Assembly (NCBI GenBank): GCA_001017865.1
Contig: LATQ01000129.1
Span: 1-20,098 of the forward strand
Length of the DNA stretch: 20,098 bases
Origin: Rhodococcus sp. IITR03
GTDB lineage: Bacteria; Actinomycetota; Actinomycetes; Mycobacteriales; Mycobacteriaceae
Direction of reading: 5' to 3'
Part shown: positions 8,175 to 16,465 of the stretch, in pieces
How positions within the stretch are numbered: the first letter of the stretch is position 1
Layout of the letters: every line of letters begins with the position of its first letter
Program-made: the position numbers and the translations under genes
Notes under the pieces: generated by a model
Told to the model about the DNA's origin: nothing
Seen by the model: the letters and a program-made list of their open reading frames with translations, nothing else
Databases searched by the model: none

Positions 8175-8852
8175 TTACGACTCGAGCGCGGCGGCGGAGC
8201 GCGAGTCGAGTTGGGTGTCCTTGATGGCGGGCGGTAGAGATCGGTACCAGAACTCGCCGAGCGCGCGGCCGAGTTCGTCGATACGTTCCCGTCGGGGTGT
8301 CGAGGCGGGAAGACCGACGTGGACGTAGGCCATCTGCTCGGTCATGCACCCCAAGGCTTCGGCCAGTAGATCGAAGTCGGTGTAACCGATCTCGCCATGA
8401 TCGTAGAGTCGCTGGAGCCAGCGCCGGGTACGAGCAACGAAGTCTCCGCGCAGTTGCAGCCACAGCTGTTGGAAACCCTCGTTGGCGCTGGCCGCGGCCG
8501 CTTCGCGCAACAAGCGCAGGATGTGCCGGTGGCGGGAGTAGGCGTGCAGGTACGTGATGTTGACGTCGATCAGGGCCTCGAGTTCGCCGCTGTTGTTGGT
8601 TCGCCGGGCGGTTGCTTCGGCAAGCTCCTGCAGACCGGTGTGCAACGCTGCCAGGAACACGTCGTCGAGGTCGTTGAAGTGTCGGTAGAAGTTGCCTTGT
8701 GCGGTCTTGGCGCGATGCGTGATGTCGGAAATGCGGGTACGGGTGTAGCCGTATTCGCTGAAGCACTCGACAGCCGCTTGCACGATGCGTTCGCGAGTGG
8801 CTTCACCGCGCTTGTTCGGCCTCTTGCCGCTGCTGATACCGCGGTCGGTCAA
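8175..8852 (-). CDS. TetR-family transcriptional regulator
   Basis: One-component regulator. The TetR DNA-binding domain is near the N-terminus: TRERIVQAAVECFSEYGYTR, then ISDITHRAKTAQGNFYRHF (helix-turn-helix about residues 19-63), followed by an all-helical ligand-binding domain of about 150 residues. The open frame starts at TTG 8852 (225 residues). A better start may be ATG at 8920, preceded by GAGGAAG: it gives MAATTPPGRSEPRTLTEP in a frame that joins this one if one base is restored at about 8855, where GGGGTT is a homopolymer context. That protein would have 248 residues. It lies inside the P450 operon between the PpdK-like and ferredoxin reductase genes. By position it is the best local candidate to bind the TGTGA-N8-TCRCA operators; that is inference. 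Confidence 0.85.
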   Translation of the reverse strand: MTDRGISSGKRPNKRGEATRERIVQAAVECFSEYGYTRTRISDITHRAKTAQGNFYRHFNDLDDVFLAALHTGLQELAEATARRTNNSGELEALIDVNITYLHAYSRHRHILRLLREAAAASANEGFQQLWLQLRGDFVARTRRWLQRLYDHGEIGYTDFDLLAEALGCMTEQMAYVHVGLPASTPRRERIDELGRALGEFWYRSLPPAIKDTQLDSRSAAALES

Positions 8853-9108
8853 CCCCGCGTGGGTGTAGGCTCGGTGAGTGTGCGTGGTTCGCTGCGGCCT
8901 GGCGGAGTGGTAGCGGCCATCGTTGCTTCCTCGTCTTCCCGATTATGAACAGGTCATCGCGTCTGTGATGGACCCGCGCGCAGATCCTAGGCGCGCTCCT
9001 GATGCGCGTTGGTCAAAGGGGCAAGTGGGTGTTCGGCTGGGACCGGGGTCGGCAAGTAACTCAACAGTTCGTCGAGATGCTCGTCTTGCGCGCCGGAGTG
9101 GTCGGTGT

Positions 9109-10497
9109 TCAGCGCGTCGCGTCGTAGACGGTCCCGGCGGTGCCGTCGACAGTGACCACGCGTCCGGCTAGGGCGGTCATCGTGCCTGCTCCGGCGCCGA
9201 CGACACACGGAAGACCGATCTCGCGGCACACCAGCGCTGCATGGGAGGTGCTGCCGCCGAGTTCGGTGACCACGGCGACGGACTCGAACATTGCGGGCAC
9301 GTCGTCGGGCGCTGTCGACGGCCGGACCAGCACAACCGGTGTGCCGGCTTCGGCGAGGGCGCGTGCTTGGTCGACATCGGTGACGGCCTGCCCCACCGCG
9401 GCACCCGGGCCCGCGCCGATACCGGATGCGAGTACCGGATGATGCTCGTGCACCCCGTGACTGTCGGCCAGCGCGGTTGCCTGCTCCGGCGAGATGCGGG
9501 CGAGGGCTTCGTTCGGTTCGATGATGCCTTCTCGTACCAGATCGACCGCGATACGCACAGCGGCGCGAGGAGAGCGCTTGCCGGCGCGGCACTGCAGGAC
9601 ATACAGGCGGCCACTTTCGACCGTGAATTCGATGTCCACCAGGTCACGGTGTTCTTGCTCGAGGATCGTCGCTACCTGCTCGAGTTGCGGATAGATCTCC
9701 GGCAGAATTTCGGAGACCGTGGGAAGCGGGGAGGGGGTCTTCTCGCCGGAGACGACGTCTTCGCCTTGTGCTCGGGTCAGCCACTCGCCGTAGAGCGTGT
9801 TCTCGCCGGTGGCGGGGTCGCGGCTGAACATCACGCCGGTGCCGGAGTGTTCGTCGCGATTGCCGAAGACCATCGCTTGTACCGTCACGGCGGTCCCCGC
9901 TCCGCTGCCGAGGTTGTGGCGGGCGCGGTAGGCCTTGACCCGGTCGTTGGTCCACGAGTCGAATACTGCCCCGATCGCGGCGCGCAGCTGTTCGAGTGGA
10001 TCGGTCGGTGGTTCGGCGGTGGGATCGCCGGCGACGATGGAGGCGTAACTGTGCCGGAAGCGCTGCCAGGTGTCGTCGGCCCACTGCTGGTCGCCGGTCT
10101 CGTCGGCAAGGACCCGGCAGAGCTCGGGGGTCAGGCCGAGGTTGAGGACGGTGTCCATCATGCCGGGCATGGACTGGGCAGCACCCGAGCGCACGGAGAC
10201 CAGCAGCGGCGACGGTCCCGCCCCGAAGGTACGTCCGGTGTCGGCTTCGAGTCGGCGCAACTGCTCGAGGACGTCCTGCCAGATCGATTCGGGCAGAGCC
10301 CGGCCGTTGTCGTGGTAGATCGCGCATACGTGGGTCGGCAGTGCAAAAGCGGGAGGAACCGGCAGCCCCATCGCTTGCATCTTGTTGACGCTGTATGCCT
10401 TGCCGCCGAGCACGTCTCGGCTACCGGGGAAGGTGCCGTCGAGGAAGATCACATCGGACACGGAAGTCACCGGTGAGGTCGGTGCGGAGGGAGTCAT
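9109..10497 (-). CDS. ppdK: Short PpdK-like protein: ATP-grasp plus phosphohistidine domain
   Basis: N-terminal two thirds of a pyruvate phosphate dikinase, 462 residues from ATG 10497, which overlaps the SDR stop by ATGA. The ATP-binding domain shows DVLGGKAYSVNKMQAMGLPV (28-47), LLVSVRSGAAQSMPGMMDTV (98-117), MVFGNRDEHSGTGVMFSRDP (209-228) and LYVLQCRAGKRS. The swivelling domain has TELGGSTSHAALVCREIGLP, with phospho-acceptor His419. The C-terminal PEP/pyruvate barrel of true PpdK (about 870 residues) is absent, as in the short PpdK of mycobacteria (about 490 residues). It therefore probably takes phosphate from ATP onto His419 and hands it to another acceptor or subunit. Beyond the TGA at 9109 a GC-rich frame continues to TAG at 8987 (LNTDHSGAQDEHLDELLSYL onward) if one base is restored at about 9112, giving 503 residues. 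Confidence 0.85.
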   Translation of the reverse strand: MTPSAPTSPVTSVSDVIFLDGTFPGSRDVLGGKAYSVNKMQAMGLPVPPAFALPTHVCAIYHDNGRALPESIWQDVLEQLRRLEADTGRTFGAGPSPLLVSVRSGAAQSMPGMMDTVLNLGLTPELCRVLADETGDQQWADDTWQRFRHSYASIVAGDPTAEPPTDPLEQLRAAIGAVFDSWTNDRVKAYRARHNLGSGAGTAVTVQAMVFGNRDEHSGTGVMFSRDPATGENTLYGEWLTRAQGEDVVSGEKTPSPLPTVSEILPEIYPQLEQVATILEQEHRDLVDIEFTVESGRLYVLQCRAGKRSPRAAVRIAVDLVREGIIEPNEALARISPEQATALADSHGVHEHHPVLASGIGAGPGAAVGQAVTDVDQARALAEAGTPVVLVRPSTAPDDVPAMFESVAVVTELGGSTSHAALVCREIGLPCVVGAGAGTMTALAGRVVTVDGTAGTVYDATR

Positions 10498-11285
10498 AGT
10501 GTGAGTCCTTCGAATACGGGGGAATTGGCGGCGGCGCGCGTGGCGTACAAGCCGCCTTCGACGGGGATGTCGATGCCGTTGAGCCAGGACGCGGCGGGGG
10601 AGAGCGCGAACGCGACGACGGCCGCGATCTCGTGCGGATATCCGTGTCGGCCCACGGCGGCCTGGGATCGTTGCATCGCTTCGGTGCCCATGCTGGCCTC
10701 GAAGTCGGCGAGGATGGGTGTTTCGACGGGGCCGGGGCTGACGGACAACGCGCGGATTCCGCGCCCGGTCAGCTTCGCGGCGAGAAGTTGGGTCCAGTTG
10801 ACGAGTGCGCGTTTGGAGGTGTCGTAGGCGGCGGGCCCGTCGAGCGGATGTGCGCGCAGCCAGTGCTCCAACGCTTCGGTGTCCCGTACTCGCAGGAGTT
10901 CGTCGATCGCTTCGGGGGATTGGGTATTGCGGTTGGCTGCAACCGAAGCGACGTTGACGACGGCGGAACCGCCGGTCATCCGCGGGAGCAGCGTCTCGGT
11001 CAATCGGCGGGCTCCGAGCAGATTGACTGCAAGTACCGTCTGCGCCGGGACGGTGCCGGGTACCCCTGCGACATTCGCCAGTGCTGCGATCGACGAGGGC
11101 AGTTCTGCTGCTGCGGCATCGATCGACGTCGGGTCGGAAAGATTGCACTCGACGGTGTGCACACCGTCGAGCGGGCAGCTACGCCGATCCAGCCCGATGA
11201 CCGGTGTGCCGGCCCGGTGCAGTTGTTCGGCCACGGCGAGACCGATCCCGGAGCCGGCTCCGGTGACGACGACGGGGGCGTTCAT
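10494..11285 (-). CDS. Short-chain dehydrogenase/reductase, 3-alpha-HSD/coniferyl-alcohol type
   Basis: Intact 263-residue Rossmann oxidoreductase. The cofactor motif TGAGSGIG is at 8-15, and Asp33 after the second strand favours NAD. NVAG is at 71-74, catalytic Ser114 is in VNVASVAA, and YDTSK gives Tyr154 and Lys158. About 40 residues lie between Ser and Tyr (RNTQSPEAIDELLRVRDTEA and beyond), longer than in most SDRs and typical of the branch with 3-alpha-hydroxysteroid and coniferyl-alcohol dehydrogenases. The expected reaction is oxidation of a primary or secondary alcohol. It starts at ATG 11285, overlapping the ALDH stop by ATGA, and its own stop overlaps the PpdK-like start in the same way, so all three should be translated together. 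In context it would turn a P450-made alcohol into the aldehyde for the ALDH. Confidence 0.85.
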   Translation of the reverse strand: MNAPVVVTGAGSGIGLAVAEQLHRAGTPVIGLDRRSCPLDGVHTVECNLSDPTSIDAAAAELPSSIAALANVAGVPGTVPAQTVLAVNLLGARRLTETLLPRMTGGSAVVNVASVAANRNTQSPEAIDELLRVRDTEALEHWLRAHPLDGPAAYDTSKRALVNWTQLLAAKLTGRGIRALSVSPGPVETPILADFEASMGTEAMQRSQAAVGRHGYPHEIAAVVAFALSPAASWLNGIDIPVEGGLYATRAAANSPVFEGLTL

Positions 11286-12712
11286 GCCATCACCGCCGTG
11301 ACGTCGGTGAACTCTTCGATTCCCAGGGCACCGAGTTCGCGGCCGTAGCCGGAGTTCTTGACGCCGCCGAACGGCACCGCAGGGCGTGTGCGGGTGCGCA
11401 CCCCGTTGATCTTGACCTGGCCGACGTCGAGGTGGTTCGCGACGGCGCGGGCCCGGTCGGTATCACCCGACCAGACTTCCGCGGACAGTCCGTAGGCGCT
11501 GTCGTTGGCGATCCGTACGGCGTCATCGATGTCGGTGTAGGTCTGCAGTGCGATCACGGGACCGAAGATCTCCTCTCGGACGGCCCGGGCGTTCTCGTCC
11601 AGTCCGGTGATGACGGTCGGCTCGACGAAGAAACCGGTGGCCGATCCGTCGTAGGGCTTGCCCGTCCCGGTGAGCAGTTCTCCGCCTGCGTCGACAGCGC
11701 CAGCGACGTAGTCGAGGACTCGGTCTCGCTGGCGGGCGGAGGCCAGTGGTCCTTGCTTGGTCGTCGGATCGGTGGGATCGCCGAGGGTGTGCTCGGCGAC
11801 CGCAGCGCGGATGAGGTCGGTGACCTCGGCGACCAGAGACTGCGGCACCAGCAGACGTGTGGGGGCATTGCAGGCCTGACCGGAGTTGACCAGACCGGAA
11901 GCGATGGCGCTCGGAATGGCGGTGTCGAGGTCTGCATCCGGCAGGATCACGGCGGGGGACTTGCCGCCGAGTTCCAAGGTGCAGCGGGTCAACGCCTGCC
12001 CGGCGAGCGCGGCGACGGCGCGGCCGGCGGTGACGCTGCCGGTGAACGACATGTGTGCCAGGGTGTCGTGTCCGGCCAGCGCCGCCCCGGTGGTCGGACC
12101 GACGCCGGTGACGAGGTTGAACGCGCCGGCGGGTAGTCCCGCCTCGAGGAACAGTCCCGCCAGCATCTCGGCGTCGTAGGGAGTCATCTCCGATGCCTTG
12201 AGTACCACGGTCGAACCGGCGGCCAGGGCGGCGGACACTTTGGCGACGATCTGGTGGACGGGCATGTTCCACGGGGTGATGGCGCCGACGACGCCGCTGC
12301 CGCGGCGCAGCAGGGCGGCGCCGTCGATGTCGGTGTTCCAGTCGAGGGTGCGTGCTGCTCGGGCGGTCGCGCGCAGCACCGCGGCCGGCAATTCCGCCTG
12401 TGTGGCGCGTGCCAGAGAGATCGGCATGCCCATCTCCCGGGTCACCACCGCGGCGATCGTCTCTCCGTCGCGTTCGAGCAGGTCTGCAGTCCGTTCGAGG
12501 ACGGCAGCGCGTTCGTCGACGTCGGTGCGGCACCACAACCGGTGCGCCGATTGAGCAGAGCGCACCGCGGAGTCCACGAGTTCGGCGCCGGCATCGGCGA
12601 CCTGTCCGATGGTCGTCTCGGTGAAGGGGTCGATCACCTCGACCACTGGTCCTGGGGGAGTGGACCAGTGACCGTCGATCAGGCAGCGGGCAGGGGCGAA
12701 TGTGTCAGCCAT
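11282..12712 (-). CDS. NAD(P)-dependent aldehyde dehydrogenase
   Basis: Intact 476-residue member of the ALDH superfamily, oxidising an aldehyde to its acid. The oxyanion-site PWNMP has Asn149. The cofactor-binding stretch has VVLKASEMTPYDAEMLAGLF and FTGSVTAGR. The general base is Glu247 in TLELGGKSP and the nucleophile is Cys281 in NSGQACNAPTRLLVP. The C-terminus has EEIFGPVIALQTY and PFGGVKNSGYGRELG. Length and motifs are complete. Start ATG 12712 overlaps the P450 stop by 8 nt (ATGGCTGA). Its place between a P450 and an alcohol-dehydrogenase-like SDR, and the CoA ligase divergent from the operon, suggest a linear alcohol - aldehyde - acid - CoA-ester sequence. The substrate cannot be read from sequence. 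Confidence 0.9.
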   Translation of the reverse strand: MADTFAPARCLIDGHWSTPPGPVVEVIDPFTETTIGQVADAGAELVDSAVRSAQSAHRLWCRTDVDERAAVLERTADLLERDGETIAAVVTREMGMPISLARATQAELPAAVLRATARAARTLDWNTDIDGAALLRRGSGVVGAITPWNMPVHQIVAKVSAALAAGSTVVLKASEMTPYDAEMLAGLFLEAGLPAGAFNLVTGVGPTTGAALAGHDTLAHMSFTGSVTAGRAVAALAGQALTRCTLELGGKSPAVILPDADLDTAIPSAIASGLVNSGQACNAPTRLLVPQSLVAEVTDLIRAAVAEHTLGDPTDPTTKQGPLASARQRDRVLDYVAGAVDAGGELLTGTGKPYDGSATGFFVEPTVITGLDENARAVREEIFGPVIALQTYTDIDDAVRIANDSAYGLSAEVWSGDTDRARAVANHLDVGQVKINGVRTRTRPAVPFGGVKNSGYGRELGALGIEEFTDVTAVMA

Positions 12713-13906
12713 GGGTCTGCTCCAGGGTTACCGGCAGGGTCTTGATGCCCCGGAAGAAGTTGCTCTGCAGCCGCTTCGGCTCGCCGACCACCGAGATGTC
12801 GATGCCGCGCTCGACGAGTTTGGTGAAGAACAGCTTGGCTTCCAGGCGGGCGAGGTTCGCGCCGAGGCAGGCATGTTCACCCCAGCCGAATCCCACGTGT
12901 TCGTTGGGGAATCGGTCCGGTCGAAAGATATGAGGATCGTCGAAGGCGCGTTCGTCGCGGTTGGCCGAGCAGAACCACATGACGACCTTGTCGCCGGCTT
13001 TGATGGTCTTGCCGTGCATCTCGACGTCCCGGGTAGCGGTGCGGCGCATCGACAGGACCGGGGAGACCCAGCGCACCATCTCCTCGACAGCGGTACGGAC
13101 CTTGCCGGGGTTTTCCCGGAGCATCTGCCACCACTGGGGGTTCTCGTGCAACGCGAGCACGCCACCGGAGAGCAGATTGCGGGTGGTTTCGTTGCCGGCG
13201 ACCATCAGGATGAGGTAGTAGGCGTCGAGGTAGCCGCGGAGAGGGGAACGCCGTCGATCTCGGCGGCGGTCAGGATGCTGACCAGGTCATCGGCGGGGCA
13301 GGCTCGGCGTTGTTGCTCGAGGCCGCGGAAGTAGGTGAAGACCTCGTCGCGGGCGCGCACCGCCGTCTCGGGGCCTTCGGAATAGTCGGGGTCTTCCGAG
13401 GCCATCTGGTTGGTCCAGCGCAGCAGGTGCGGGCAGTCCTCGAGGGGGGCGCCGAGCAGGCGGCCGATCATCACCAGTGGGAGCTGGGAGGAGATTTCGG
13501 CGACGAAGTCGAGCGGGCCTGCGCCGATGGTCTTGTCGAGCAATTCGTCGATGACGGCTTCGATGTCCGGGGTCAGGTTCTTGACCTTGGCCGGGCGTAC
13601 CGAGGGGGTGACGATCTTGCGCAATGGCCCGTGTTCCGGGGGGTCGACGTGGTGAATGCTGCGCGCGCCCTCGCCTTCGGCCCGGCGACTGGCGATTTGG
13701 GTGCCTTCGGTGACGGTGAAGGTGGCGTAATCGGAGGCGACGGCCTTGACATCGGCATAGCGGGTGACAGACCAGAAGCCGGGACCGTCCGGTTCGGTGT
13801 TCCAGTGCAGCGGATCGTGGTCGCGGAGGTCTTTGAAGATCTCGTCGGCGTATCCGGTTGCGAAAGGATGCAGGTTCATCAAGTCGATGTCGCTGCTGGT
13901 GGTCAT
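12705..13906 (-). pseudogene. Cytochrome P450 (frameshifted)
   Basis: Soluble bacterial P450 monooxygenase, 400 residues when one base is restored. Start ATG 13906 has GGGAGG six bases upstream. Seen: SIHHVDPPEHGPLRKIVTPS (helix C region), the I-helix oxygen-activation motif MVAGNETT (about 235-242), the E-x-x-R pair Glu276/Arg279 in EEMVRW, and the heme loop FGWGEHACLG with Cys347 as thiolate ligand. The lesion is at about 13234: the frame breaks after PLSA, and GYLDAYYLIL continues in the next frame, so GCGGCTAC stands for GCGGGCTAC. By general look it resembles the CYP125/CYP142/CYP111 group (sterol side chain, linalool), which hydroxylates terminal methyl groups. It is first in the operon with ALDH, SDR, PpdK-like, TetR and ferredoxin reductase. 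No separate ferredoxin gene is visible. Confidence 0.85.
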
Positions 13907-13939
13907 GTGGATACCTCCCGTGGCCGAGGTCACGCGGTT

Positions 13940-13957
13940 TGTGACGACAACGTCACT
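13940..13957. promoter_or_regulatory. Operator B, TGTGA-N8-TCACT, upstream of the P450 operon
   Basis: Plus strand reads TGTGACGACAACGTCACT; the core GTGACG-ACAA-CGTCAC is a perfect palindrome with six-base arms. It lies 34-51 bases before the P450 ATG. On the minus strand it directly follows a TTTAGT stretch that may be the -10 box. Confidence 0.6.
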
Positions 13958-13978
13958 AAACCACAAGTTGAGTGGTTT
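13958..13978. promoter_or_regulatory. Inverted repeat AAACCAC-N7-GTGGTTT in the divergent promoter region
   Basis: Perfect seven-base arms with spacer AAGTTGA, immediately next to operator B in the 151-base gap between the divergent P450 and acyl-CoA ligase genes. It differs from the TGTGA motif, so it could bind a second regulator; no family is suggested by the sequence. Confidence 0.45.
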
Positions 13979-14028
13979 GAGAACACCCCTTGTAAGACTA
14001 TGAATCCGCTTGTAGCCTGAACTCGATA

Positions 14029-14046
14029 TGTGACGGATCGTTCGCA
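14029..14046. promoter_or_regulatory. Operator C, TGTGA-N8-TCGCA, upstream of the acyl-CoA ligase
   Basis: Reads TGTGACGGATCGTTCGCA, ending 11 bases before the GTG start. It overlaps the end of a possible -10 box (CGATAT at 14024-14029), the same placement as in operators E and F. Binding here would block transcription start, and possibly ribosome access. Confidence 0.6.
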
Positions 14047-14057
14047 AAAGAGGTGCC

Positions 14058-15564
14058 GTGTATCCACCCACCATCGCAGCCGACCACCCCGACTCGCTCG
14101 CCTTCGTCATGGCGGGCTCGGGAGCGTCACTGACGTACCGCCAGCTCGACGAACAATCCAACCAGCTCGCCCACCTGTTGCGCACGCGCGGTGTGCGCAC
14201 CGGGGACAGCATCGTGCTCATGATGGAGAACCGCATCGAATGGCCCGTCGTCGTGGCCGCCGGGATGCGCTCCGGACTGTTCGTGACCCCGGTCAACTGG
14301 CATCTGACCGCAGACGAGCTGGCGGCCATCCTCGTGGAGGCTGCGCCGGCGGCAGTGGTCACCAGTGCGATGCTCGCGGACACCGTGGCCACCGCATTGC
14401 CCGAGGGGCACGACACGCTGGTGCTGTGTACCGACTCCGGCACCGACTTCGACCACTTGGCCGCAGCGCTCGCCGAACAGCCACGCACTCCTATCGCCGA
14501 CGAGCGTTTCGGTGCGCGGGTGCTCTACAGCGGTGGCACCACCGGTCGACCCAAGGCGTTTCGGCAGAAGCTCCTCGATGTCCATCCCTCCCAGGCCCCG
14601 GTGCGGCACGCGGGGCTTGCTGCCGAGTTGGGTATCGGCGGCACGACGGTCCTGCTCTCACCCGCACCCAACTATCACGCCGCCCCTTTCACCTTCCAGC
14701 TGATGACCATGCTGCCGGTGGAACGGTCGTGTGCATGGAGCGGTTCGATCCCGCGGCCGCACTGGAGGCCATCAGGGTGCACAGAGTCACCCACTCGCAA
14801 TGGGTCCCGACCATGCTGCTGCGCATGCTGCGCCTGCCCGACCGGGACTCGATCGAACTTTCACCCACTCATACCACGGCGGTCACCTCCGGCGCCCCCT
14901 GCCCGGTGGACGTCAAAGACCGGATCAACCAGTGGTGGGGACCGATCCTGCACGAGTACTACGGCGCTTCCGAGGGCTACGGGCACACCTACATCTCCGC
15001 TCGGGAATCCGCCGAGCGCCCGGGCTCTGTCGGCCGTCCCCTCGGTGGGACCAAGGTTCACATCACCGACGAGGAGGGAAACCCGCTCGCACCCCATGAA
15101 ATCGGACGCGTCTGGTTCGAACCGCCGACATCGAATGCCTACGTCAACGACCGGGACGCAACCGCGCCCAGTACCTGGAAGAGCATGGGCGATCGGGGGT
15201 ACCTCGACGAGGACGGATATCTCTACCTCGTGGGCCGTGAGAGTTTCATGATCATCTCCGGCGGGGTCAACATCTACCCCGAAGAGGTCGAAGAGGCGCT
15301 CTTGCGTCACCCCGCAGTCGCCGACGCAGCGGTGTTCGGCATTCCGGACCCGGAATTCGGCGAACAGGTCAAGGCCGTGGTGGAGTTGCACGAGAACGTG
15401 CCTGCGGACGACGACACCACCGCGGCCTGATCGACCACTGCAAGGCTGTGCTGGCAACCTACAAGGCACCGAAGTCGATCGACTTCGTCGACGACCTTCC
15501 CCGCCTTCCGACAGGAAAACTCAACAAGAAGGCACTTCGCTCGCCGTATCTGGTCGGTTCTTAA
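14058..15564 (+). pseudogene. Acyl-CoA synthetase/ligase, AMP-forming (two frameshifts)
   Basis: ANL-superfamily ligase activating a carboxylic acid through an acyl-adenylate to its CoA ester. Start GTG 14058 follows AGAGG. Restored length is 502 residues. Motifs in order: TYRQLDEQSNQLAH; the P-loop-like YSGGTTGRPK at about 157; EYYGASEGYGHTYIS (A5); MGDRGYLDEDGYLYLVGR (A7); SGGVNIYPEEVE (A8); and YKAPKSIDFV with LPTGKLNKKAL, whose PTGK lysine is the adenylation catalyst. One base is missing at about 14714 (CTGCCG, expected CTGGCCG) and one at about 15427 (GCGGCCTG, expected GCGGCCCTG). The last 45 residues, with the catalytic lysine, are therefore cut off as sequenced. Divergent from the P450 operon and 58 bases ahead of the winged-helix gene. 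It probably activates the acid made by the ALDH. Confidence 0.85.
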
Positions 15565-15622
15565 GTCACCGAGTCGTATTGTGCCGACCGGCCACCCCCC
15601 GATGATCAACAGGAGCTTCGAG

Positions 15623-16255
15623 ATGGTCCACACCCAACATCAGCCGTCGACGTTCGACATCGTTCACTCGCTGCGCGTGAAAGGGCTGGCCAGCGACGCT
15701 GTTCTCAGTGCTCTGTCCGGGGCGCCCGTGAACGATCTGCCGGAGTTGGTGACGCCCCTGGTCGAACAGGGGCTCGTCGTGCGCAGGGAAGGTCGCATGG
15801 CCGGTTCGATGCTCACGCCCGCCGGTAAGGAAGAACATCGCCGGCTCCTCGCCGAGAACGACGAAACCCGTTCGGCGGCGGGTGCCCTCGACGAGTTCTA
15901 CACCGCCTTCCTGCCGATCAATTCCGAGTTCAAGCAAGTGTGCCAGCGCTGGCAGATGCGCAGTGACGACCAGCCCAACGATCACACCGACCCGGCATAC
16001 GACGCGCAGATCATCGATCAGCTCGCCACCACCGATGCCGCGCTGCGTCCGCCGCTGCAGCAACTGGCGGAATCACTGCCCCGGTTCGGTCGGTACCTGC
16101 CGCGGCTGTCCGCTGCCCTCGAGCGGATCCGGGGTGGGGACAACGCCGCGTTCGCCCGCCCGCTCTACGACAGCTACCACGACATCTGGATGGAACTGCA
16201 CGAAGATCTCATCTTGAGCTCGGGTCGCGTCCGCGGTGCGGCAGACGAAGCCTGA
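15623..16255 (+). CDS. Winged-helix protein of unknown function
   Basis: Intact, 210 residues from ATG 15623 (AGGAG eight bases upstream); earlier in-frame ATGs at 15581 and 15602 lack such a site. The N-terminal 70 residues look like a MarR-type winged helix: FDIVHSLRVKGLASDAVLSA, then ELVTPLVEQGLVVRREGR and SMLTPAGKEEH. The C-terminal part is all-helical with acidic and aromatic positions (FLPINSEFKQVCQRWQMRSD, then DSYHDIWMELHEDLI). I do not recognise a named family. The LRVKG and LTPAG pattern recalls small modules found next to, or fused with, short PpdK-like proteins in actinobacteria; this is memory, not a search. It follows the CoA ligase and ends at a strong terminator. It could be a DNA-binding regulator or an accessory subunit of the phosphotransfer system. 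Confidence 0.7.
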   Translation: MVHTQHQPSTFDIVHSLRVKGLASDAVLSALSGAPVNDLPELVTPLVEQGLVVRREGRMAGSMLTPAGKEEHRRLLAENDETRSAAGALDEFYTAFLPINSEFKQVCQRWQMRSDDQPNDHTDPAYDAQIIDQLATTDAALRPPLQQLAESLPRFGRYLPRLSAALERIRGGDNAAFARPLYDSYHDIWMELHEDLILSSGRVRGAADEA

Positions 16256-16269
16256 GCTGCTACGACCAG

Positions 16270-16307
16270 GGTGCGGGGTCGGTCCGGCAAGGGACCGACC
16301 CCGCACC
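16270..16307. terminator. Strong terminator hairpin after the winged-helix gene
   Basis: Sixteen-base perfect arms: 16270-16285 reads GGTGCGGGGTCGGTCC, the six-base loop is GGCAAG, and 16292-16307 is the exact complement, followed by TTCTCGTT. It starts 15 bases after the TGA at 16255, between convergent genes, and may work in both directions. Confidence 0.85.
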
Positions 16308-16346
16308 TTCTCGTTCGCCGAAGGCAAGTGGTCTCCAGGACCGGTC

Positions 16347-16382
16347 TGCCGACCACGTACGTCGTGTCGTATGTGGTCGGCA
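16347..16382. terminator. Second hairpin between convergent genes
   Basis: Fifteen-base arms with one mismatch: TGCCGACCACGTACG (16347-16361) and CGTATGTGGTCGGCA (16368-16382), with loop TCGTGT. It lies about 85 bases beyond the surE stop on the minus strand and is the likely terminator for surE. Confidence 0.65.
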
Positions 16383-16465
16383 CGGCAGGGGGCGCTGCTG
16401 GCTGCGGGCGCCACGCCGGGCCGGCCTTCCGGCAGGCGACCTGCCCGGCGCGCCGAGCGCACCGA

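Noticed and set aside
9241..10476. Long plus-strand open frame of 411 codons opposite the PpdK-like gene
   Set aside because: It is a high-GC antisense shadow without motifs or a ribosome binding site, fully overlapping a gene with clear domains.
9109..11148. One 679-residue protein covering the PpdK-like gene and upstream sequence
   Set aside because: The first 200 or so residues are arginine-rich antisense-like reading of the SDR gene. The ATG at 10497 with a 4-nt overlap to the SDR stop is the real start.
11523..12536. 337-codon open frame within the aldehyde dehydrogenase
   Set aside because: It is arginine-rich reading in another frame of the same strand; the ALDH frame holds all catalytic motifs.
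16270..16382. Riboswitch or small RNA between the convergent genes
   Set aside because: Two near-perfect long hairpins between convergent stop codons are explained by terminators; no promoter or conserved RNA core was seen.
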